Translations under genes and position numbers: made by a program | NCBI GenBank assembly: GCA_964400625.1 | Contig: CAYNUS010000001.1 | Coordinates: 1 to 64,000, forward strand | Length of the DNA: 64,000 nucleotides | From: DYFX01 sp964400625 | GTDB taxonomy: Bacteria > Patescibacteriota > Patescibacteriia > SG8-24 > DYFX01 | Direction: 5' to 3' | The notes under the pieces: generated by a model | The model's input: the letters and a program-made list of their open reading frames with translations, nothing else | Databases searched by the model: none | What the model was told of the DNA's origin: nothing | Shown: positions 9,182 to 16,177 of the stretch, in pieces | How positions within the stretch are numbered: the stretch's first letter is position 1 | Layout of the letters: every line of letters begins with the position of its first letter

Positions 9182-9709
9182 TCAGCGGGGTTTCGCGAGA
9201 TAGCAGATCTGGTGGCCGAGCAGGTTGGGCCAGGCGTCCTTGAAGCCGAAGCGGTCGAGGAAGCCGTTGGAGGCCGCGGACTTCTCGACGTCGAGCTCCA
9301 TCGCCGACAGCCAATCCAGGAAATCTGCGTGCGACCAGTAGCGCAGGTGTTCGGAGGGGTGGTGCACCCACTGCGTGAAGAAGCGTCCGGCGAACATGAG
9401 GTGCAGGCGGTAGCGGTAGAAGGCGCTGTTCGGGATCGAGAGCGCGAACCGCCGTGCGTGCGGACGCAGCCGCGCGAGGATCTCCTCGGGGTTGCGCGTG
9501 TGCTCGAGCACCTCGCTCATGATGACGTAATCGTACGAGCCATCGAGCTTCGCTTCGGAGATGCGATCGAGATCGAGCGGCGCGGCGCGGAGCCCCAGCG
9601 CGCGGTAGCCCTCGAGCACCAGCGGCGAGACGTCGGCCACGGACACGGCGCAACCTTTCTCCTTCAACGCCAACGGCAGGCGGGAATTGCCGCAGCCGAT
9701 GTCGAGCAC
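9182..9709 (-). CDS. SAM-dependent methyltransferase, core domain cut off from its N-terminus by an in-frame TAG
   Basis: From GTG 9709 the product is 175 residues: motif I LDIGCGNSRLPLALKEKG, DYVIMSEVLEHTRNPEEIL and a C-terminal HPSEHLRYWSHADFLDWL region. The reading frame continues upstream as IPKGASV and then meets TAG at 9730-9728, directly after the upstream protein's DYDDYWRKRGF...RERIFLE, a typical N-terminus of this methyltransferase type. The domain therefore appears split by a nonsense codon. It may restart at the GTG (a GAAGGG lies just upstream), be a pseudogene, or reflect a base error. TAG ends several intact genes here, so reassignment is unlikely. Confidence 0.55.
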   Translation of the reverse strand: MLDIGCGNSRLPLALKEKGCAVSVADVSPLVLEGYRALGLRAAPLDLDRISEAKLDGSYDYVIMSEVLEHTRNPEEILARLRPHARRFALSIPNSAFYRYRLHLMFAGRFFTQWVHHPSEHLRYWSHADFLDWLSAMELDVEKSAASNGFLDRFGFKDAWPNLLGHQICYLAKPR

Positions 9710-9727
9710 GCTCGCGCCCTTCGGGAT

Positions 9728-10657
9728 CTACTCCAGGAAGATCCGCTCGCGCTGCTTCAGCTTGCCGGAGACGGCGAACCCGCGCTTCCGCCAGTAGTCG
9801 TCGTAGTCGAGCGCGCGGATCCCGCGGAAGTCGGGATGGCGAGCGCCTTCGAAGCGGCCGAACGGTCGGAGCCTTCGGGTCTCGAGGGCTCCTGCATCGA
9901 CCTTCCCCCGATCGCCCATCACGACGGTTTCCTGCATGGCGCCTCCACGTGGCCGGCAGACATGGACTTGGACTCTCGGTTCGTGCGAGGAGGCATCGAA
10001 ACGAAGGACGGTCGGTCCGTTGGCAAGATCGTACAGATGAAAATCGCGCTTGAAGATCTTTTCGAAACCGCGGACGCATTTGCGCACGAACGCGTTCACG
10101 AACAACCGAGGGACGAGGCGCTGGCCGTACGACGCTTCGATGACGAATTGCGGCGCGACTTCCTTCCGGAACCCCTCGAGCGTGAACTCGATGAGATGAT
10201 GGGGATTCAACGGTTTTGACGTGTACGGGGATGTCACGGACTTGTTCGGTGTCGACATGAGAAGCACGCCGTTCGGTCTCAACCACTTCCTGAGATTCGT
10301 CAGGAACTCGGCTCGTTGACCCTCGTCAAGATGTTCGATCGTCTCGAAGGAGCATACGACATCGAACGTCGCGGGCCGAAAAACGCCGGAATCCGTCGCG
10401 TCCGCCTGCATGAAGGTCACGTTGTCCGAAGCGTAGTGGGTCCGAGCGTACGTGATGCTATCGGACGAAAGATCTACGCCGACGACGCTTTTGGCGTGCC
10501 GAGCGAGGCTGGCGCTCCCGTAGCCTGTGCCGCACGCGATATCCAAGACCGTCGCTCCGTCTGCGTACTGAGCCGCGAATGCATACCGCGCCTCGTGTTC
10601 GTCAGCGAGCCTGCGGCTTGAGACACCCGGTATGAATTGTTCTCCCGTATTTTTCAT
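9728..10657 (-). CDS. SAM-dependent methyltransferase with a hybrid C-terminus
   Basis: The 309-residue frame begins MKNTGEQFIPGVS and holds a full class I methyltransferase: VLDIACGTGYGSASLARH, VVGVDLSSDSI, FDVVCSFETIEHL and PNGVLLMSTPNK. After about residue 230 the sequence changes character (VQVHVCRPRGGAMQETV) and, from about residue 255, becomes GC-rich and ends with what looks like the N-terminus of the next methyltransferase (DYDDYWRKRGF...RERIFLE, then TAG). The first part shares its low GC with the upstream GT4 gene. I read it as an incoming gene fused onto the front of a resident one. It starts 7 bases before the end of the GT4 gene spacing. Confidence 0.7.
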   Translation of the reverse strand: MKNTGEQFIPGVSSRRLADEHEARYAFAAQYADGATVLDIACGTGYGSASLARHAKSVVGVDLSSDSITYARTHYASDNVTFMQADATDSGVFRPATFDVVCSFETIEHLDEGQRAEFLTNLRKWLRPNGVLLMSTPNKSVTSPYTSKPLNPHHLIEFTLEGFRKEVAPQFVIEASYGQRLVPRLFVNAFVRKCVRGFEKIFKRDFHLYDLANGPTVLRFDASSHEPRVQVHVCRPRGGAMQETVVMGDRGKVDAGALETRRLRPFGRFEGARHPDFRGIRALDYDDYWRKRGFAVSGKLKQRERIFLE

Positions 10658-11820
10658 TTCGGTTCATTTGAAGATGTCGTACAGACGTGCCTCCAGGACC
10701 GTGCGACTGAAAAGTCTTTCGACCTTCTTCCTGCCGTTACGGCCCATGACTGCGAGCGAATCAGCGCCACGAGCTTCGCGTATCTTCGAAGCCAGGTCGC
10801 CTGCGTCACCCATCCTACAGTAGATGATGTCCTGCCGGTCGGCAAAGCACGCCTCAAGTTCCGCATTGCGGCCCGAAATCGTAGGCCGTCCGCATGCCAG
10901 GTAATCGATGATCTTGTTAGGGATGACCTTCGCCGCCTTCGCCGTGGCACCGAAGATGCCAAGGCAGACATCTGCCGATTTGATCATCGAGATCAATTTC
11001 TCATACGGCATGGCATCGAGGAAACGCACGGCGGCGAGGCTCTTCGCCTGAGCGATCTTGATCATCTCCGGCTTCGTCTGTCCGGCGCCGACAAGCATGA
11101 ACTCGACGCCCTGCAAGTCCCTGAGCATATCGGCGGCCGCCAAGATGTACTCGATGCCTTGGAGAGGGATGTACGAACCATAAAAAAAGACCTGGAACCT
11201 CCGATGGGCGTCATCGCGAGGCGCTGGGGTGATGCTGTCGATGTGCGGCAAATCCACGCAGACGGGCAGCGTCTGACGTGCGGCGCGCGGACGGAACGTC
11301 GAATGGAAATATTTCTCGCTGCTTCCCGTATCGAAAAGGAGGACGTGCGCGAAGCGCCCTGCGAGAAAGTCGAGCAGGAAGAGACGAAATGCCCCGATCG
11401 ACATCGGTTTCACGGCGCGCCGATCATGCACTGCGGACTCGTACACTGAAATGAAAGCGTCGACGTAGACCCGCATGCGCAGGAAGTACCTGCAGAACGC
11501 CATCACCGGAAAGAATATCTGGGCCGGAAACAGGAACAGTATCTTCTTGGAGTGCCCGCGCGCGCGCCATAACCCCGCGAGGACCGAGAGGTTCTTGAAT
11601 CTTGCGTCCGGTTCACAGACGATTTCGCGCACGTCGAACCTGTCCCGCAACGCGTCCAAGACGATGGAATTCCTCGGATACGGCTTACCACCCAATCGTA
11701 CGACGAGCAGTTCGGATGATTTCATGGACGCGCTTTTCCGTAGACAGAAAGGAGGCTCGAAACCAGCCGCCGCAATGAATGGTGGGACTCGACGCGGTTT
11801 CGCAGCCTTGTTCCGATCTC
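9880..11820. other. Lower-GC segment, probable recombined cassette in the glycan operon
   Basis: The segment holds a methyltransferase and a GT4 gene. Bases 10861-10920 contain 34 G+C of 60 by my count, against 45 of 60 at 15421-15480. Codon choice also shifts (many AT-ended codons). Both edges appear to lie inside coding sequence, the left in the hybrid methyltransferase and the right near the 3' end of the next GT4 gene. Edges are approximate. Confidence 0.65.
10664..11725 (-). CDS. GT4-family glycosyltransferase (lower-GC)
   Basis: The 353-residue protein starts MKSSELLVVRLGGKPYPRN. The C-terminal domain shows QVFFYGSYIPLQGIEYILAA, FMLVGAGQTKPEM and the donor-site block KVIPNKIIDYLACGRPTISG, which stands where other GT4 members have an EX7E motif. 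It would transfer a hexose or a related sugar in the cytoplasm, substrate unknown. Its ATG overlaps the stop of the upstream GT4 gene (ATGA), so the foreign-looking gene is translationally coupled to the resident operon. Confidence 0.83.
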   Translation of the reverse strand: MKSSELLVVRLGGKPYPRNSIVLDALRDRFDVREIVCEPDARFKNLSVLAGLWRARGHSKKILFLFPAQIFFPVMAFCRYFLRMRVYVDAFISVYESAVHDRRAVKPMSIGAFRLFLLDFLAGRFAHVLLFDTGSSEKYFHSTFRPRAARQTLPVCVDLPHIDSITPAPRDDAHRRFQVFFYGSYIPLQGIEYILAAADMLRDLQGVEFMLVGAGQTKPEMIKIAQAKSLAAVRFLDAMPYEKLISMIKSADVCLGIFGATAKAAKVIPNKIIDYLACGRPTISGRNAELEACFADRQDIIYCRMGDAGDLASKIREARGADSLAVMGRNGRKKVERLFSRTVLEARLYDIFK

Positions 11821-12765
11821 AGGGTCGCCTCCGTCGAGATGCGCGGTGATGGCGGCGGCGAAGGATTCCGCGTCGGGCGCGACGAGGCAAGCGCCGGCGT
11901 CGGCGCCGAAGACGGGCGCGAACGAGCGGTTCGCGACGACGACGGGCCTGCCGCAGGCCATCGCTTCGAGCACTGCCTTGTCGAGCGCGCCGTCGGGCGC
12001 CGCGTTGAGCGCGACCGACGCCGAGGCGGCGATCTCCGGCATGCGCGCGTAGGGAGCCGGACCGCGGAAGACGACGCTCTCCGCCGCGCCGCGTTCGACG
12101 GCGCGGCGGACGAGCCCTTCCTGATATGCGCGGTCCCCCGCTCCGCCCGGTGCGCCCCACAGTTCGAGCGTCACCGCGCGCCCGGACGCCCGCAGGAGCG
12201 CGACCGCGTCGACGAGCGTCTCGAGACGCTTGATGGGCGAGATGCGGCCGACGGCGACGAGCCGACCCGCGACGGGCGCGGCGGCCGACGGCGCGAAGGC
12301 GTCGGTCGGGATGCCGTGCCCGAACGCGCGGAGCTTGCGCGACGCGAACGGGAACGAGCCTTCCGAAACCGTGCCGATGACGTCGGCCAGCGCGGCGCCG
12401 AGGCGCACGCGGAGACTCGACTGCCGATGCGCGTACCACAGCATCGTCGGCTTGCCGCTCGCCGCGATGAGGGGCCAGCCGGCGATGAGATACTCCGGAC
12501 ACATATGGATGAAGACGGCGTCGACCTCCGGAAGCGCCGCGCGCAGATGCCGCCAATACGCGAAAAGGCGCGACGGCTTGCCCGCGCCCTTCTCCTTGCC
12601 CATCGACATGACGCGGACGTTCGGCGGAAGGTCGTGGCGCCCGACGGCGAGGCCGATGACGCGGACCTCCTCGCAGCGGCGCGAGAATTCCCTGAGCCAC
12701 TCGACGAAGAAGCCGAGCGTCGGCGAATCGGCGTCGACGGCCTGCGTGACGACGAGGATCCTCAT
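11722..12765 (-). CDS. GT4-family glycosyltransferase
   Basis: The 347-residue protein starts at ATG 12765 (MRILVVTQAVDADSPTLGFF), overlapping the upstream stop as ATGA. GT4 features: VDAVFIHMCPEYLIAGWPL, the glycine-rich GTVSEGSFPFAS, VAVGRISPIKRLETLVDAV, and ALDKAVLEAMACGRPVVVAN at the donor site. The last 30 residues or so are coded in lower-GC sequence, close to the edge of the imported segment. The sugar specificity is unknown. Confidence 0.86.
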   Translation of the reverse strand: MRILVVTQAVDADSPTLGFFVEWLREFSRRCEEVRVIGLAVGRHDLPPNVRVMSMGKEKGAGKPSRLFAYWRHLRAALPEVDAVFIHMCPEYLIAGWPLIAASGKPTMLWYAHRQSSLRVRLGAALADVIGTVSEGSFPFASRKLRAFGHGIPTDAFAPSAAAPVAGRLVAVGRISPIKRLETLVDAVALLRASGRAVTLELWGAPGGAGDRAYQEGLVRRAVERGAAESVVFRGPAPYARMPEIAASASVALNAAPDGALDKAVLEAMACGRPVVVANRSFAPVFGADAGACLVAPDAESFAAAITAHLDGGDPEIGTRLRNRVESHHSLRRLVSSLLSVYGKARP

Positions 12766-14984
12766 ACGCCTGCCGCCTTCCTCCAGGAATCCGTGACGCG
12801 CGCGACGAGCTCTTCCTGTTTCGGCAAGGTCTCTGCGCGGCGGCGGGCGGCGGCGGCCATGAGGCCGTGCCGTCCTTCGACGGCGATCTCGCGCATCGCC
12901 TTCGCCATCAGCTCGCCGTCGCCGACCGGCACGACGTAGCCTTCGACGCCGTTGCGGACGACTTCCTGCGCGCAGCCGACGTCCGTCATCACGACCGGGA
13001 TGCCGCAGGACATCGCCTCCGGCACGACGCGCGCCCAGCCTTCGTACCAGGACGAGAGCACGAGCGTACCGATGCGCGCATAGATGGCGTCGACGTCCTC
13101 GTCGTGCGGAATCCAATCGATGCGGTCGGCGATGCCCGTCTCGGCGGCGAGCGTGCGCAGCTGCGGTTCGAGCGGGCCCGAACCGGCCATGAGGAGGCGC
13201 GCGGACGGGAGATCCTTGGCGATGCGGCGGAACGCCCAAAGCAGTCCCGGCAGGTTCTTCTGCGGGACGAGGCGCCCGACATAGCCGAACGCGTCCGGCC
13301 TCGCCGTCGAGCGGCAGCCGCGCGGCTCGCTGAAGACCGGGATGCGCGCGATCGGTTTCGAGGGGAAACGCCGCTTGAGGTCGTCCTCGATCTTGGCGCT
13401 CACGGCGCGGATGGCGGAGGCGCGGCCGAGCACGAACAGGCCGAGCGGATGCAGGATCCGGTTCTTCGCGGACTCCTCTTTCCAATGCTCCGAAAGGAAG
13501 ACGCCGCCGTGCTCCTCGACGAGGAGCGGCGCATGGACCGCGCGCGCGGCGCGGAGGGCGAGGATGCCCGCCTCGAACGGATCCTGCGCCGCCACGAGTC
13601 GCGCTTGGACGGCTTCGGCCGCGTCGCGGACGGCGCGGAAGAGCTTCCATGGGCGCTTCCAGGCGCCGCGGACGTCGACGCGCGTCACCTGCACGCGCTC
13701 CGACAGCGCGACGGACGCCGCAGGCGCTTTCGCGAGGCAGACGACGTGCAGGCGATCGACGCGCTCGCCGTAGGCGCGCATGCGCGCGGCGGTGCGGGAG
13801 GCGGGATCGGCGGCGGTGCCGTCGCGGCTCACGAGCAGGACGGCCAGCTTGCCGTCGCCCAGCACCTCGTCGGAGGTCTCGCGGATCTGCGTCTCGACGG
13901 AAAACCGCTCGACGTCCTTGCCCGCTTCACGGACGCACATCTCCCCGAAGACGGGGTCGCCGAGGAACGCGATGATCGCGTCGGCGAGCGCGTGCGCGTC
14001 GCCCGGCGGCACGAGCAGGCCGTTCCTGCCGTCCTCGACGACTTCCGGGTTCCCGCCGGCGCGGCTGGCCACGACGGGCGCGCCGCATGCCATCGCCTCG
14101 ACCAGCTGGTGCGAGAAGCCTTCATACGAGCTCGGCAGGACGAAGACGCCCGAAGCGGCGATGGCCTGTCCGACCTCCTCGCGCTTCAGGCGGCCGACGA
14201 AGTTGACCTTCTTCTCGAGCATCGGCGCGCCGGCGAGCGCGCGCAGGCGCGTCGCTTCCGGTCCGTCGCCGACGATCATGAGCGACGCGTCGGGGAACTT
14301 CTCGAGCACCTTCGGCATCGCCTTGATGAGCACGTCGAAATTCTTCCAAGGCACGAGCCGCCCGGCGGCGAGGATGCGGCGCGGGCGTTTCTCGATCGGT
14401 TCGGCGAAGCGCGGCGGTCGGACGCCGTTGCCGATGACGCGGATCCGCGCGGCGGGGACGCCCCAGCTCCGCGCGACACCGGACAAGTAGCGGCTCGGGA
14501 CGATGACGCGGTCCGCGCGGCGGTAGACGAAACGCTGGAGGATGCGGAGCAGGAAGATCGACGGCGGGACCGTCAGGTCCTTCTGGAAATGCTCGAGCGA
14601 TTCGGCGTAGCCGTACGCCACCTGCGCGCGCTCCCAGGCGAAATCGCCGGCGACGCGGATGACGAGCCGGCGTCCGCGGAGCGCGGCGACGAGGAGCGCC
14701 GGGAGCCCCGAGGCGACGCCGTCCTGCGCGAAGATGGGTCCGGGTGCGGACGAGGCGCGCCACAGCGCCCGCGCGTACGCGAAATACCGCCGCCACGCCG
14801 CTTGGGCGCGGAGGACGCGCTTCACCTCGTACGGGCGGGCGACGCCGTCGTCGCCGACGTCCGCGTACGTCACGACCGCGACGTCGTGGCCTTTCGCGGA
14901 CCACGCCTCCGCCAACAGCGACACGGACGTGGCGGGGCCGCCGATGTCGGGAGGGAAGATGCCGGTTGCGAAGACGACTTTCAT
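12762..14984 (-). CDS. Tandem GT4-GT4 glycosyltransferase (two complete enzymes in one chain)
   Basis: The 740-residue protein has two full GT-B units. The first (about 1-370) runs from MKVVFATGIFPPDIGGPATS to LVPPGDAHALADAI, with LAAGRLVPWKNFDVLIKAM and the donor motif YEGFSHQLVEAMACGAPVVAS. The second (about 375-740) has GYVGRLVPQKNLPGLLWAF and WYEGWARVVPEAMSCGIPVVM. The second N-terminal half is the more divergent. Such fusions can add two sugars in succession, but the specificity is unknown. The ATG at 14984 is 9 bases after a TACACT box, and the last codons overlap the next gene. Confidence 0.87.
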   Translation of the reverse strand: MKVVFATGIFPPDIGGPATSVSLLAEAWSAKGHDVAVVTYADVGDDGVARPYEVKRVLRAQAAWRRYFAYARALWRASSAPGPIFAQDGVASGLPALLVAALRGRRLVIRVAGDFAWERAQVAYGYAESLEHFQKDLTVPPSIFLLRILQRFVYRRADRVIVPSRYLSGVARSWGVPAARIRVIGNGVRPPRFAEPIEKRPRRILAAGRLVPWKNFDVLIKAMPKVLEKFPDASLMIVGDGPEATRLRALAGAPMLEKKVNFVGRLKREEVGQAIAASGVFVLPSSYEGFSHQLVEAMACGAPVVASRAGGNPEVVEDGRNGLLVPPGDAHALADAIIAFLGDPVFGEMCVREAGKDVERFSVETQIRETSDEVLGDGKLAVLLVSRDGTAADPASRTAARMRAYGERVDRLHVVCLAKAPAASVALSERVQVTRVDVRGAWKRPWKLFRAVRDAAEAVQARLVAAQDPFEAGILALRAARAVHAPLLVEEHGGVFLSEHWKEESAKNRILHPLGLFVLGRASAIRAVSAKIEDDLKRRFPSKPIARIPVFSEPRGCRSTARPDAFGYVGRLVPQKNLPGLLWAFRRIAKDLPSARLLMAGSGPLEPQLRTLAAETGIADRIDWIPHDEDVDAIYARIGTLVLSSWYEGWARVVPEAMSCGIPVVMTDVGCAQEVVRNGVEGYVVPVGDGELMAKAMREIAVEGRHGLMAAAARRRAETLPKQEELVARVTDSWRKAAGV

Positions 14985-14990
14985 GCGTGA

Positions 14991-14999
14991 TATAGTGTA
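14991..14999. promoter_or_regulatory. Overlapping divergent -10 boxes
   Basis: TATAGTGTA carries TATAGT on the plus strand (14991-14996, toward the gene at 15026) and TACACT on the minus strand (14999-14994, 9 bases before ATG 14984). I see no clear -35 for either. Confidence 0.5.
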
Positions 15000-15025
15000 C
15001 CGAGCGCGCATTTCATGCGCAATCC

Positions 15026-16177
15026 ATGGCTTCCTCCCGTCCGAAACTCCTCCTGCTCGTGACGTCCTCCGCCTGGGGCGGCGCGGAAGCGTACGTCCTC
15101 CGCCTGGCCGCCGCCGCGTCGGCCGAGTTCGACGTGACCGTGGCCGCCGGCGCCTCGAAGACGCGCGAGCTGTTCCGAAGGCTCCCGCGCGGCGTGAAGG
15201 CCTTCGAGCTCGCGGACCTCGTGCGGCCGATCGCGCCGCACCGCGACCTCCTGGCGATCCGCCGCCTCCGCGCGCTGATCGACGAGGAGGGCTTCGATCT
15301 CGTGCATGCCAACAGCAGCAAGGCCGGACTCGTCGGCGCCGTCGCGGCCCGTCTCGCGAAAGCGCGGCCGCGCGTCGTCTTCACCGCGCACGGCTGGGGC
15401 TTCGCCGAACGCCGCTCGCTCCCCTTCCGCCTGGCCGTGCTCTGGAGCGAGAAGCTCGCCTCCCGCTGGCGCGACGCGACGATCGCCCTCACGCGCTCCG
15501 AACGCGACGCCGCGCTCGCGCATCGCCTCTCCTCGCCCGAGAAGCTGCATCTCATCCCGCTCGGCATCGACCCCAGCGAGATCGCGTTCCTCGACCGTCC
15601 GTCGGCGCGGGCGGAGCTTTCGCGCATCTGCGCGGCCCCGCTCGCCGGCCGCGTCGTCGGCGCGATCGCCAACGCCTATCCCGCCAAGGACCTCCCGACG
15701 CTCCTCGCGGCCTTCGAGCGCCTCGCCGGACGCGTGAAGGACGCGGAGCTCGTCGTCCTTGGCGACGGCCCCGAGATGCCCGCGCTCCGCGCGCTCCATG
15801 CGTCGCACGCGTACCGCGACCGCATCCATCTTCCCGGCGCCGTGGCGGACGCCGCGCGCCTCGTGAAAGGCTTCGACGTCTTCGCGCTCTCCTCCTCGAA
15901 GGAAGGCATGCCGTGGGTGATCCTCGAGGCGTCCTTGGCCGGGCTCCCCATCGTCGCGACGCGCGTCGGCGCGCTTCCGGAGCTCATCGAAAGCGGCGAG
16001 ACCGGCATGCTCGTCCCCGCGGGCGACCCGCCCGCTTTCGCCGATGCCCTCGTCTCCGTCCTGTCGGACGCGTCGCTCGCCGCCCGGATCGCAAACGGCG
16101 CCCCGCGCATCGCGGAACGCCGTTCGGGCCATGACATGCTGAAGGCGACCTTCGCCCTCTATCGCTCGCTCGCCTAA
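15026..16177 (+). CDS. GT4-family glycosyltransferase
   Basis: The 383-residue enzyme begins MASSRPKLLLLVTSSAWGGA. Landmarks: LVHANSSKAGLVGAVAARL and TAHGWGFAERRSL in the acceptor domain, IANAYPAKDLPTLLAAFE and LVVLGDGPEM, and the donor signature SSSKEGMPWVILEASLAGLPIVAT with both conserved glutamates. It resembles the hexosyl and N-acetylhexosaminyl transferases of capsule or O-antigen loci. It converges tail to tail with the ligase/polymerase gene, whose stop overlaps its own. Confidence 0.87.
   Translation: MASSRPKLLLLVTSSAWGGAEAYVLRLAAAASAEFDVTVAAGASKTRELFRRLPRGVKAFELADLVRPIAPHRDLLAIRRLRALIDEEGFDLVHANSSKAGLVGAVAARLAKARPRVVFTAHGWGFAERRSLPFRLAVLWSEKLASRWRDATIALTRSERDAALAHRLSSPEKLHLIPLGIDPSEIAFLDRPSARAELSRICAAPLAGRVVGAIANAYPAKDLPTLLAAFERLAGRVKDAELVVLGDGPEMPALRALHASHAYRDRIHLPGAVADAARLVKGFDVFALSSSKEGMPWVILEASLAGLPIVATRVGALPELIESGETGMLVPAGDPPAFADALVSVLSDASLAARIANGAPRIAERRSGHDMLKATFALYRSLA

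Noticed and set aside
9728..9730. TAG as a reassigned sense codon
   Set aside because: TAG ends ybaB, the ligase, mraZ, the 448-aa gene and the glucosidase at the expected places, so it is a normal stop.
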